The position numbers and the translations under genes are program-made. The notes under the pieces were generated by a model, which was given only the letters and a program-made list of their open reading frames with translations, had not been told where the DNA came from and searched no databases. Shown here piece by piece: positions 22,381-32,460 of a stretch of DNA of 64,000 nucleotides. The stretch's first letter is position 1. Each line of letters starts with the position of its first letter. Source of the DNA: Zygnema cylindricum (Eukaryota; Streptophyta; Zygnematophyceae; Zygnematales; Zygnemataceae); the NCBI GenBank assembly GCA_037447655.1, contig JBBHKE010002485.1, positions 1-64,000 on the forward strand. The letters are read 5' to 3'.

Positions 22381-22923
22381 TGGGGGAGATGGGGCCGCTT
22401 TCGGAAAAAAAATCAGAATCCAAATTACGGAACTGAAGTACGGAAATAAAATACGGAGTAAGTACGGCGTTATCGCTATTGTAGTTTTCTGTACGTATCG
22501 ATCACGCCTCCAGCATTTCAGCCAGTTAGGTCAGAATAAATATGTGACAACCTTGAATACTGTATCCCTATTGGTCGTTGCCATTGAGGTCTTTTTCGGC
22601 CATTAAACTCATTATTAGTCGTGCGCACTTTTCGAATTATTGACCGTATCCGACGGTTGCGATGAAAGGTAAGGGCAAATGTCCGTTTGACGAGGAGCCG
22701 TCCTTTTCGGTGTCGTGTGTGACAAATGGTAACGGTAAACTAAATTCAACTGGTCAAACTTTTTGTTTGGGAGAAGACGTGTTCGCCGGTCCGTACATAT
22801 TTTCTGCAAAAGGACGGCTCTCCGTATTTAGCGGAAGTATCTCTCGTAGCATTCTGGCCTTCCGATTGACGATGCCACATTGTAGCAATTGGAAATTGGG
22901 GAAAAGGGGTGTTCTGACCACTA

Positions 22924-23538
22924 CACCGCGAATCGTAATTAGAGTAATGAAAAAATTAGAGTACAAAAACCAAAAACAAAATTAGAGTAATAAACTCTAA
23001 TTTATGTGATGGAGCTTTTTCAACTATGAAGTTTACTCTAATTTATTTAAGCATTCTATATTAGGTTATGTCGGCGACAATTTTTTGCGTGATTATTATG
23101 AGCACTAAATTACGTAGATGTACAAAATGTGTCAGTCCGTATAGTTTTGACGTCATTATGACGCTAGTACTATTTGTCGCATTGAATGTCAGTTAATGTT
23201 CACGCTGACGACGATGCTGTCGACGGACGAGATATTGCGAACGGATTTTTTTTGATGTGACTGATTTTTTTGTTTAGTGCGATTTCACGTGTGAGCGCGA
23301 TTCTATTAAATCATTTTTTGTACCTTTTTACTTATAAAAGTACAATTTTGCACGGTCAGACGTCGTCCGTACTCCACACTATTTAAAAATAACCTATGTT
23401 AGAATCTTTTACGCTAATTAAACTTCACCTAAATTAGAATAATGAAAAAATTAGAATCGATTACTCTATTTGATGTGATAGACTCGAAATTTCGAGCGAC
23501 TGAATTAGAGTAATTTACTCTAATTACGATTCGCGGTG
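22924..23538. mobile_element. TA-flanked element, family B, 615 bp
   Basis: CACCGCGAATCGTAATTAGA at the left and TCTAATTACGATTCGCGGTG at the right are perfect inverted repeats bounded by TA. Interior motifs such as TTAGAGTAATAAACTCTAA add further palindromes. No coding sequence. Confidence 0.85.
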
Positions 23539-23540
23539 TA

Positions 23541-23739
23541 CACCGTGAATCGTTATTAGCGAATAGAATTTATTAGTGTAAATAAAAAATTAGCGTCATT
23601 CATTCTAATATAGTGCCAGGAGACGTGGCAGATTATGGTCCACATCCTTAAATAGTGTAATTTATTGTATTTAATGTATCAATGTCAAAATTTTGGGGTG
23701 TCGATATAGCGTACATAAGGCTAATAACGATTCACGGAG
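23541..23739. mobile_element. TA-flanked MITE, 199 bp, joined end to end to its left neighbour
   Basis: Begins CACCGTGAATCGTTATTAGC two bases (TA) after the previous element and ends GCTAATAACGATTCACGGAG-TA. An inverted copy lies at 61406-61606; both share GCACCCCAAAATTTTGACAT and GGACATGGACCATAATCTGC-like segments. Confidence 0.82.
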
Positions 23740-23751
23740 TACTGTACACTA

Positions 23752-23967
23752 CACTGTGTATCGCTATTAGGGTTAATAAAATTTTCGCCACTTAAAGCAT
23801 CTGTTCTCCGTACACTTTTGTCCGATTTTCACTTTGAGACCGCCAATCGGAAGTTGGGAATCTTGGCTTTCAATCGCAACCGTCAGATCCACAATCCGAC
23901 AAGTGTGTACGGAGAAAAGATGTTTTAAGCGGCAAAAAAGCGCTAACCCTAATAGCGATACACGGTC
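23752..23967. mobile_element. TA-flanked MITE, family A copy 3, 216 bp
   Basis: Left end CACTGTGTATCGCTATTAGG, right end CCTAATAGCGATACACGGTC, TA on both sides. Internal arms are TCTCCGTACACTTTTGTCCG and CGACAAGTGTGTACGGAGAA. Confidence 0.87.
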
Positions 23968-24165
23968 TACTGTGCTGTATTGTAGCGAATGACGGCGTAC
24001 CTATATATAGTACGCTAAACCGTACGATACACCTATATATAGTACGGTATACCGTACAGTACCGCACGAATACGGAATCAAAAAAAGTCAAAAAATACGA
24101 AAAGAAAGAAAAGAAGAAAGGAAAGAAAAAACTGAAATAAAGCAATAATATTTTCCCCATCCTGC

Positions 24166-24433
24166 CACGTGTATCTCTCTCCCCTCTCCTCCTACCCGCC
24201 ACGTGTCAACACAGACCAGTGAGCTACCTTCTTCCCACGTGTATTAGCCACACGTGTCATACGAGAACCATCTCGTTTTGCCACGTGGCAGTCGGGCGAT
24301 GTCGCCTCCCTCTTCTGTGGAGAGACTGCGAATATTCGCCACGAGGAGGACACGTGGCTCTGGAATCACGAGGAGACACGTGGCACTGGGAGCCACGCTG
24401 GATATTCCTGGCCGTACTGATGGCTGCCACGTG
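24166..24433. promoter_or_regulatory. Cluster of eight CACGTG G-boxes
   Basis: CACGTG occurs at 24166, 24200, 24236, 24251, 24282, 24351, 24377 and 24428. Several have the strong G-box/ABRE contexts GCCACGTGGCA, ACACGTGTCA or ACACGTGGC. This is 1.1-1.4 kb upstream of the first tentative exon of the xylosyltransferase-type gene, on the side expected for its promoter. The intervening sequences are not an obvious tandem repeat. Regulation by bZIP or bHLH factors (ABA or light response) is an inference. Confidence 0.6.
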
Positions 24434-25468
24434 GCACTTGCAGAATAATGCAAGGGGGTGAGTGGGGAGATGGGGAAAAAGGGGGGAAGGTGTTTTACGC
24501 CTTTGTACTTTTCAGATCTTTTTTTTTTAAACAAACTTTAAATAAAACTTTTACAATTCAAAAAAATGTGAGACATAATTTGATCATTTCTACTTACTAA
24601 ATTTGTACTTCCGTTATTTTTTTTTTTTTTTTAAATCGTACCGTAAAATGCTTGTCATCATTAATTTGGGTAATCAAGTTTATTTTTATATTATATTTTA
24701 TATTATATTTTGTTTTATGTTTTTACATTATATTTTAGCATTTGGGGTACCCGTTTGTTGATGCCCACATTTTAAATACCCATTTTGGGTCTTTTTTTTT
24801 TAAAAGAAATCTTTTCTAAAGATATGATTTTTTGTTTTAACACTCATTTTTAGTTATTCCCTTATATATGTAAACCCCTTTTATGTATGGTGTGTATCCA
24901 CACTAATTCAGGTTTCTGGTTAAAGTTTCCCTCTTCTTTACTCAAAGTGTCAGATAAAGAAAAAAAAGAAAGAGAGAAAAAAATAGAGAAAAGAAAAAAA
25001 TAGAGAATAGAAAAAAATAGAGAAAAGAAAAATCGATAAAAGAAAAAATTAAAGAACAATGAAAAACAAGGGAAAGAAAAAAAATGAAAAGAGATACAGA
25101 CAGTGAAATTGAGAAAGAAAAAAGGAAAAAAAAGGCGTTGATCAATAGAATTTTTCCGCATTTTGGGTCTTTTGAATGAAATTTGCTAAGGATATGATTT
25201 CGTGTTACGCTAATTTTGTGTTAAACCCTTGAAATGGTTTCTATTCCGCACTAATTCAGGTTTCTGGTTTATAGAAATATGGATCAACATTCATCTCTGT
25301 GAAAGATGTACAATTCTGTACTTTCCTGTTCTTTTTTTGTCCTCTCTCTTTTTTTTTTTCTTCTTTTTTTCAATACATCATTTTAATTTGTGCTTCACGC
25401 AATTTTTTCCAATTCGGTACATTTGGAGATTTATTTCCTGTTTTTACGTCTTAATTTCAACTACTTTT

Positions 25469-25505
<37 letters not shown>

Positions 25506-25532
25506 CCTTTTTGCCATTTCAAATTTCATCAG
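24434..25532. other. Region upstream of the xylosyltransferase-type gene
   Basis: AT-rich. A partial tandem duplication is visible: ATTTTGGGTCTTTT...GATATGATTT...CACTAATTCAGGTTTCTGGT at about 24770-24920 recurs at 25160-25270. A poly-T run occupies about 25470-25505. The gene's first exon should lie here or further left, but no ATG-started frame with a clear membrane anchor could be supported. Confidence 0.4.
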
Positions 25533-25988
25533 GGAGATTGGCCAAATAGAGAAAATTGGCGATATTCGAAGAATCAAACGTAAGTTGAATTTCGGAGGAG
25601 AAAAAAACTTTTCTTTGGAAGTTATGGAAGGTACGCATTTGATCATAATTACTTTGGATTAAACTAAAATAGTGCAGATAAAAACATAGTACGGATAAAA
25701 AATAGTACAGAGAGAAAAAACATACAAATAAAAAGTAGTGCAGATAAAAAATAATACAGAAAAATAGTGTAGTCAAGACTAAATAGGAATGCGAATTATG
25801 GGCCTGCGTGGAAATCTCATCGGCACAATTTTTGGGTTCATAATGATTGGTATCTACACTCATTATTGTGTGGATTGCAAAAAAAAGAAAAATTGATTGG
25901 AAAGAATAGTTTGGCCATACTAATTATCATACAGTGTAGCTTTGATCATAATAATTACCAATCAATACATGTCTCATAACTACTTCTA

Positions 25989-26051
<63 letters not shown>

Positions 26052-29000
26052 TTTTTTCAGATTGAAGATTCGAATGATAATTTTTTTATATGTATAATTT
26101 TATGGTTTGACAAAAGTTAAACTTCAACTATAGTTTTACCTATGAGAGTCCACAGTAACTCATGTAGTTGACACCATTTTGTTTTTTTGGGAAAACCCTT
26201 TTTATCTACTCTAAATCCAGGCTCTGGACTAAAAAAATCCGCATTTGAAAATTTAAAAACCCTTGGAAAACGGGCCTTTATCTTCACCTAAATTAGTGTG
26301 GTCCATGCTACTTCACAAATGATGAATTCTTCTTTTTCTTTGCCCCCTTTTTTTTTTCTTTTTTTGGTTTTTGTGGGTCTGTTTTGCATGCAGGGAAATT
26401 GTGGCCTGAAATGAAAGGTTACCCTGATTGGTCGAAAGTCACGAGACAAGATACCGAAAGTTGTGAATCGGCTTGGGGAAATGGATTTTCTAATATTTTT
26501 GTCTTATATGGAAATCCACCGAAAATATCTTCCAAGACTGATCAAATCTCTGCGAAAAAACCAACTTTTCCCTCTCCAACCGAACGTTCCGACGATCAAA
26601 TCACACTATGGGTTGTCGACGAAAAAATAAATGAAACAAATATTGAAAAGAATTCAAATGCCAATTCTGCAAAAGGTTCAGTTTCAAAAGTCCAACCGAG
26701 TTGGGTCAGATGTCGTGAAAATCCCACTCTTAGAACTTCTATTTGTGAGGGTACAAATTTAGTTTTGGATAATACAAAAGTTTTTATGTCGAGAGGGGAC
26801 GAGGAAATCGAGAGTGTTCTCGGAAGAACTGATGAAGAGGAACTTCCAAGAATTGATGCTGGAGCTTTTCAAGTTTTGGGTAAAGCACAAGAAGACAAAA
26901 AAGATAGGTCATTTGTTTCGGAGAATATGGCTGAAAATCTTTTTTCTCCTTCGTGTAATGGGGCCGGATCGACCGCTTTTTGGAAAGACCTATTAGTGGG
27001 ATTACGAGAAACTCAGCAAACTTCGTGTGAAACGGTGAGGCTAACTGATTTTTATTTTTGTTCCATCAACCGTTTCCATTAACCGTTTCTGTTAACTTTT
27101 ACTGTTAACCGTTTCCGTTAACCGTTACGCTGTCCTTTTCTTTATCTCAATGAACGGCTCAAAAAGACGCGTAGGACATACTGTGAAACCTTTTGTCTGT
27201 TTCATGAGTTTTTTAGGATTCTTAAAAATTTGGTTTCTTTAAAATGAATGGAGAGACTTCGAGACTTACAAGTTTTATCCGTTAGTTTCCATCGTCATCA
27301 GCTTCTGTCTTTGAAAGTCTCCCAGTTTGTCAGTTACCAATTTTTGTCTCTTTCCCACTTTTTTCACTTCAAACTTCTGTCAGCTTTTCACTTTGTCGGT
27401 ATAGAATTTTGTCTGTTTCCCTATTTTGTCCGTTTCAGTCTTTCCTCTTCCACCACTCATTTTTTGGCAATTATGATGTGATTGCATTGCAGCTTTATAG
27501 GACAAAAGGACGACTGGCATTTTTTGTCTTTTAGTGCCCCCAGAGTCAACAGCAGTCAACCATTATTCCAAGAGTTGGAGGTATGCTTTTTGCAGATAAT
27601 AGTTTGTCTTGTAGCCTATTTTGTCTCATTAGAGTTTCAATCTCGGTCTTCTGGATGAACACTCCCATTAAATTTTTGTAGCAGAAAAAGCACTCTTAAG
27701 GTACCGTTTTGCGGGTACTTAATTTTTTTTTTTCCTCGGCTGAAATCGATTAAAAATGTGTTCTTTTTCCCTCTCTCTAAAGAATCGGTTTCATCTTTTC
27801 TATTTTTCCAAGTCAATCTTATCCTTTTAAAATTGAGTTCTTTGCACTTGATATAGTGTGACTTCCCTTTCGAATGTGAATACAAAATCCACACCGAATA
27901 TGGGTGGCTATATTTTGTTTCCTATTTTTTTCTTTTGCCATTTATTTTATTTCTTTTTTTTGTCCTTGGTGGACTTTCTTGACCCAAAATACTTTCTTAT
28001 TTGTCTTCTCCTTTCATTCCTCCTCTTTACTACTTCCATTCATTTATTATTTTTCCTTCTTTTATATTTAGGTCTTTTTGAAGACAGTTTTGTAAAAAGA
28101 CCATCGATTATCATTCTGATGAAGAACCTCCTCCCTCTCCCTCTCCCTCTCCCTTGCCCTTGTCTCCCACTCCCTCTCCCTCTCCCTCTCCCTCTCCTTC
28201 TCCCCCCCAAGGTCGTTGAAAAGCCCATGCTTTTGGTGGCGCGGTTGTGAAATTAGATTGCTGCTCTCTTTATTCTCGCATTCTCTCTCTATCTCAATAT
28301 TGATTTTTTTTCCCTTCCTCTCCCTCTCCACCTTCCTCTTCTCCCTCTCCCTCTCCCTCTCCCTCTCCCTCTCCCTCTCCCCCCCAGGTCTTTGAAAAGC
28401 CCATACTTTTGGTGGCTCGGTTCGAATACGTAAATGTGTATCACACGACAACGGATTGGGAATCTGCCGTAAGGACATGTAAACTGCTCGGTCTCCGTTA
28501 TCGACCCGGAGTTATCTTTCTCGACGGTCACGCTAAGGTACTTTTGTCTTTTTCTTTTTCTCTAATTTTACCCTTTTTGTATTTATTTGTACCTATTTGT
28601 ACTGGTTTGAACCGGTTTGTGCCCGTTTGTAATTATTTGTACTTATTTCTATCCGTATTGGTCCATTTCTACCAGTTTGAACCATTCTTCTTACCATCTT
28701 TAATTATTGATTTGCACCCATTTTTAACCCATTTATACCCAATTTTTATGTACTCATTTGTACTGTATCTGTGCCGTTGTTCCGGTGTTTACCCAGTATT
28801 CCCTATTTGTACCCCCTTTGTGATAAGTGTTTTGGCTCGTTGTAGCTCCTCTATTCTGGTGGAAGGTGTGAAATTCCAAACGAGGGAAATGTGAACATAT
28901 TTTGAGTGTTTTTTTTTTCTGTTGCTTGTTGATCAGACAGATCAAGTTCTACACAAAAATTATAATTATTTAAAGGATTTCTTGCATCTTATGAATTTTC

Positions 29001-30197
29001 TTGTGAAAGTTTTGAAATGAAATCCCGTTTCAACAGCCGTAAAAGGCCATCGCTTACCTCTATTAGTGTGGTTTTTTTCTCCTGCCCTACAGCTTTTTGG
29101 CATTATAAATGGTTTAAAGATGTATTTTTTTTGTCTCGTTTGTAATGTTTCAGGGCCTCCTGGATCCTGTATGGACCACACTATTTGATGGAGTTTATTT
29201 TGCGAAACATTTTAAAGGAAATGTTTGTTTTCGACATCTTATTATCGTTCCTTTCGGATACAGTTCTCCTATTTTTCAAACACACAAAGGCTGGTTGGGT
29301 CCACTGGGCATTTGTACGGCTGGATTTCCAAAAAGTTTGGAAAAAAATGGAGCAAAAGACGAAGAAATAGAGGACGAAAACGGGATAATTTTAAGGACAG
29401 AAATCTCGCAGGAGGAGAGATCAAAAACTCCGAGATCAATAGAATTTGCAGAAATTTTTATTCGATCTTTCGGAATCGATTCGAGTGCTCCGTCTTATCG
29501 GGAACTGTTTGAAAAAGGTAAAAGTGTAAACCGTAATCCTCCATTTCAACCGCATGCGATGAGAGTTTTATTTGTGAGACGAGAGTTTTTCTTAGCTCAT
29601 CCAAGAAGTAAAACTGGACCGGTCGAAAGAATGAATGAAAAAAAACTTTTCGAAGGATTACAGGCTTGGGCAGTAAAAAGGGCCGGAGTAGAAACTTTTA
29701 AAGAGCTGGAGGAAGAAGAATTAAGGACGAGAGATCCGAGAGCATTAGCCCAGGCTGTTCGAAATTTAAAGAACCGAGAAAATGTCTCGTCTTTTGTGAC
29801 CGGAATGGAAGAAAAAACGGAAGGAAATAACAACGGTCGAAGAAAACTGTCGTATCGTTCGAACAGAAGAGCACTTCGCAGTGAAGAAAACGGAGAAAAC
29901 AAGGTATATATAATTAACGGAGAACTTGCCCATTTTCCGTTTCACGAGCAATTGGAAATGGCGTATAGAATCGATGTTTGGTTAGGAGTACATGGAGCCG
30001 GTTTGACTCAGTTACAGTTTGTTCGTCCGGGAACACATATAGTCGAAATCCAAACGTCCTATGCAGATACCCAGTATAGTTTACTTTCTCAATTTAGAGG
30101 ATTACCTTACCATCAGATTCAAACTGGACACGATCCCAATGTGAAAGACATCACAAATTTGTTAGAATCGATAGCTTCCGAATTTTTTAGTAGCTGA
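25533..30197 (+). CDS. XYLT: GT61 glycosyltransferase, core beta-1,2-xylosyltransferase type; N-terminal anchor exon not found
   Basis: Exons 26394-27034, 28388-28537 and 29154-30197 join in frame with GT-AG introns; a tentative upstream exon is 25533-25630. Exon B begins KLWPEMKGYPDW...CESAWGNGF and carries SICEGTNLVLDN, MSRGDEEIESVLGRTDEEELP and GAFQV. Exon C is ILLVARFEYVNVYHTTTDW...GVIFLDGHA. Exon D has DGVYFAKHF...VCFRHLIIVPFGY, LFVRREFFLAHPR and the catalytic-domain motif GVHGAGLTQL (about 29985). These blocks follow, in order, the plant XYLT that adds xylose from UDP-xylose to the beta-mannose of N-glycans in the Golgi. The C-terminal part is more diverged, with a charged insertion (about 29699-29902) I do not recall in the Arabidopsis enzyme. 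A type II membrane anchor is expected but not located. AATAAA lies at 30206. Confidence 0.85.
25990..26047. repeat. (TC)n dinucleotide microsatellite
   Basis: About 28 uninterrupted TC repeats in the intron between the tentative first exon and exon B of the xylosyltransferase-type gene. Confidence 0.95.
27062..27470. repeat. Degenerate short repeats in intron 2 of the xylosyltransferase-type gene
   Basis: 27062-27130 repeats CCGTTTCCGTTAA-like 12-13-mers. 27180-27470 has loosely repeated TTTTGTCTGTTTCCC words. Both start just after the exon B donor at 27035. Confidence 0.6.
28130..28387. repeat. CCCTCT arrays with a duplicated 5' piece of exon C
   Basis: Two CCCTCT hexamer arrays (about 28130-28207 and 28315-28384) are each followed by the same exon start. 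The upstream copy, GGTCGTTGAAAAGCCCATGC then TTTTGGTGGCGCGGTTG, covers 28211-28248 and then stops (TGA). The functional copy begins at 28388. Offset is 176 bp. The upstream copy has CAAG instead of CCAG before the exon. Confidence 0.85.
28560..28800. repeat. 10-bp degenerate repeat (TATTTGTACC type)
   Basis: After the exon C donor the intron shows a ten-base rhythm: TTATTTGTAC, CTATTTGTAC, TGGTTTGAAC, CGGTTTGTGC, CCGTTTGTAA and so on, fading after about 28700. Non-coding. Confidence 0.7.
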
Positions 30198-30205
30198 GAA
30201 TTTTG

Positions 30206-30211
30206 AATAAA
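30206..30211 (+). terminator. Candidate polyadenylation signal AATAAA
   Basis: A canonical hexamer 9 bp after the stop codon of the xylosyltransferase-type gene. Its closeness to the stop makes it only a candidate. Confidence 0.35.
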
Positions 30212-30949
30212 GCATTTGTATATTTTATTCAATTTATAATCTAATTTGATTACTCAACACTATTTGTTTATTTTTGAAAATAGTTCTTGGAATACTCGAA
30301 GGTAACCTGTCGCTCGATTTTGATTTATTGAAGTGTAATCAAAATACAAGTTATATTTAGGATAATCTTTGTCAATGGTAAGTCGTAGTGACAGTTGTCA
30401 TCCTTAATTCCACGTTTTCTTTTCTGTTCTGTTCATTGAAGCTATTTTTATGTCAGGTTTGAGTTTACAATCAATACAATCACTACAATCACTAATGGTT
30501 CTTAATATCGTAATTATCACATATAACTATATTATATATTACTAGTATAAACGGTTTTTACCGTTTTAACCTATTTTTTCGTAACCCACCAGTCCAATGT
30601 CCTTATCGGAGCAAAATCGAGCTAAAGCCTTCACCCATATATATATATATATATATATATGGACTTTGCCACGTGTAAACATTTGTGTGGTAGCCCCTCA
30701 TCGCATGGCTGTGTATCATCCAAGTGCAACGATTCCACACGTTTTGTAATTGGAAGAGTCTTTATTGCAAAATGTGCGATGCTAAAACAATCAATGTCTA
30801 AAGGGGTAAAACTGACAAAAAAAACATTTGGAGACTACAGGAGTCACACGAAAGTAAGCTACGCCTATGAAAACGAAACAAAACATTAATAACAAGAGCA
30901 AAGAACCAAATAAAAATACCAGAGTTGGACCGCCTACAAAAAGAAAAAA
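30212..30949. other. Intergenic DNA with a (TA)n array
   Basis: AT-rich, with about 12 TA repeats at 30636-30660. No supported gene; the open frame at 30659-30889 has no recognisable features. Confidence 0.4.
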
Positions 30950-31710
30950 CCTAGGAGGGTCTACCCACAAACAAGCGAAGGTCTATAACCACGGAGATCA
31001 TGGATGTGGAACGGGTCCCTTGGTGGAAGGTTTGGAAGACCTCGCCTGCCGTCAACCAATGTGCTACGATGAAGGAGAGTTGCAGCTTGCGCTTGCTGAA
31101 AGGCAATTGAGACAGGTCAACGGTATAACGCAGCCAAAAGACTCGGTGACAGACTCCCTATACCCTTGGATTCAAACCTGTTTCGCGCACACTGGCGAAG
31201 AAAGTCGTTGAACGACTTGTCCAAAGATAAAAAAATCTCCACTGCAGATGGCGCAAACTGGTCCGACGGGTCTCGGTGAGCGTAGTCTCTTTCCTTTGTA
31301 GTCGCTACGTCTCGAGCTGCCACACCTCTATGCGAGATGATATGTGTGTCCCAGCCGGATCCGTGAGAACCACGTCGCCAAACGTCCTCCCAACACCATG
31401 GAGAAAAACCAAGTCCACCCGTGGGCTCCGACAACCATTAGATTGGAGATGGGGCGGAAGTATAGTAGAAACCTCTCGTTTGACGGTGTAACCCTCCTTG
31501 ACGCAATGGCAGCAATGGCATCTCGCACCAAATCATGCGCGACAGTACGTTCCCCACCATGCAAGCAGCGAAGTAAATGGATTCCCTCAGCATCAATAGG
31601 TTCGTTGCAAACAATAGGTCGTTCGTTGCAAACATCAATGGGTCCGCTCTTAGGCCCCCCCTAAAAGCGGAGGGGGATGCAAACCCAAACGCAAGCATAG
31701 AGTAGATGCA
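30950..31710 (-). pseudogene. Second, more decayed retroelement tail (CCHC finger plus restriction-like endonuclease)
   Basis: On the minus strand the pieces EPIDAEGIHLLRCLHGGERT, VAHDLVRDAIAAIA, VDLVFLHG-like and KERDYAHRDPSDQFAPSAVE follow in the same order as in copy 1 (15095-16080), but in three different frames. At least two frameshifts separate them, and the first finger cysteines are lost. Homology continues to DFLRQCARNRFESKGIGSLS and beyond. It is a dead fragment, independent of copy 1 and in opposite orientation. Confidence 0.65.
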
Positions 31711-32250
31711 AACTCGTCAGAAGATAAAGAGTGTCCGAAAGGTTAGTGTTGCTTGTAGCCACGCACCAACCCTCTGCCCAAAAAACGAACAAATACGAGC
31801 ACACGATTGAGTGGAATGTAACGTCCCTAAGAGGTTTCCAAAATCAAAGGGGCCAAAAAAATTACCGCATTATCTTTAGAAGCCGAGCCTCGAAAAACAA
31901 TAAATCAAACACTAAAAATCGTTCTATTCTTAAAAACCCGCACAACCTCTGTACTACCTACTGTTTGATGACGTCCACCACCATATTAAACTAGACCATC
32001 AGTTCATCTTCAGATAAGTCATAATGAGAACAGAATAGTTGTGACCAATACCCACTGTTCAGCAAAGCACCGTTTAGGCTCAACAAGCTCAACATTCAGA
32101 AATGTGCTCAAACACAAATAATATCTTTTTACACCAGGTTGTGTACACTTTGTTCATATACAAAACCATTGACAGCCAATTTGCAGCCATGTGGTGATGT
32201 GTTGACATAGGTTATGATATTCTCACAATCGAACATCCTTTGCAAAAGTA
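31711..32250. other. Intergenic DNA, nothing recognised
   Basis: No gene or element boundary could be supported apart from the family A element that begins at 32251. Confidence 0.35.
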
Positions 32251-32460
32251 CACCGCACATCTCTAATAATGTTAATGTTTTTATTGCCACTTAAAATATC
32301 TTTTCTCCCTCCACGCTTGTCGGATTATGGATATGACAGTTGTGATTGAAAGCCAGAGTTTTCACTTTCCGAGTGGCGGTCCATTTCAAATCGACAAGTG
32401 TATAGATATAGATGTTGTAAGTGGCAAAAACAGTATTAAAACTAATAGTGATACGCGGTG
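32251..32460. mobile_element. TA-flanked MITE, family A copy 4, 210 bp
   Basis: TA-CACCGCACATCTCTAATAAT on the left, ACTAATAGTGATACGCGGTG-TA on the right, with the family core TTTTCTCCCTCCACGCTTGT. It lies 1.5 kb downstream of the profilin stop. Confidence 0.8.

Noticed and set aside
24446-24455. ATGCAAGGGG before GTGAGT as a mini first exon of the xylosyltransferase gene
   Set aside because: The resulting phase does not match the tentative exon at 25533, and ten coding bases without an anchor are not convincing.
25390-25662. Poly-Phe stretch as the missing membrane anchor of the xylosyltransferase
   Set aside because: No ATG starts the frame, and the poly-T run fits better as the polypyrimidine tract before the acceptor at 25533. 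Kept only as a remote alternative.
30659-31211. Plus-strand frames of 76 and 114 residues
   Set aside because: They overlap the decayed retroelement tail, whose homology is on the minus strand.
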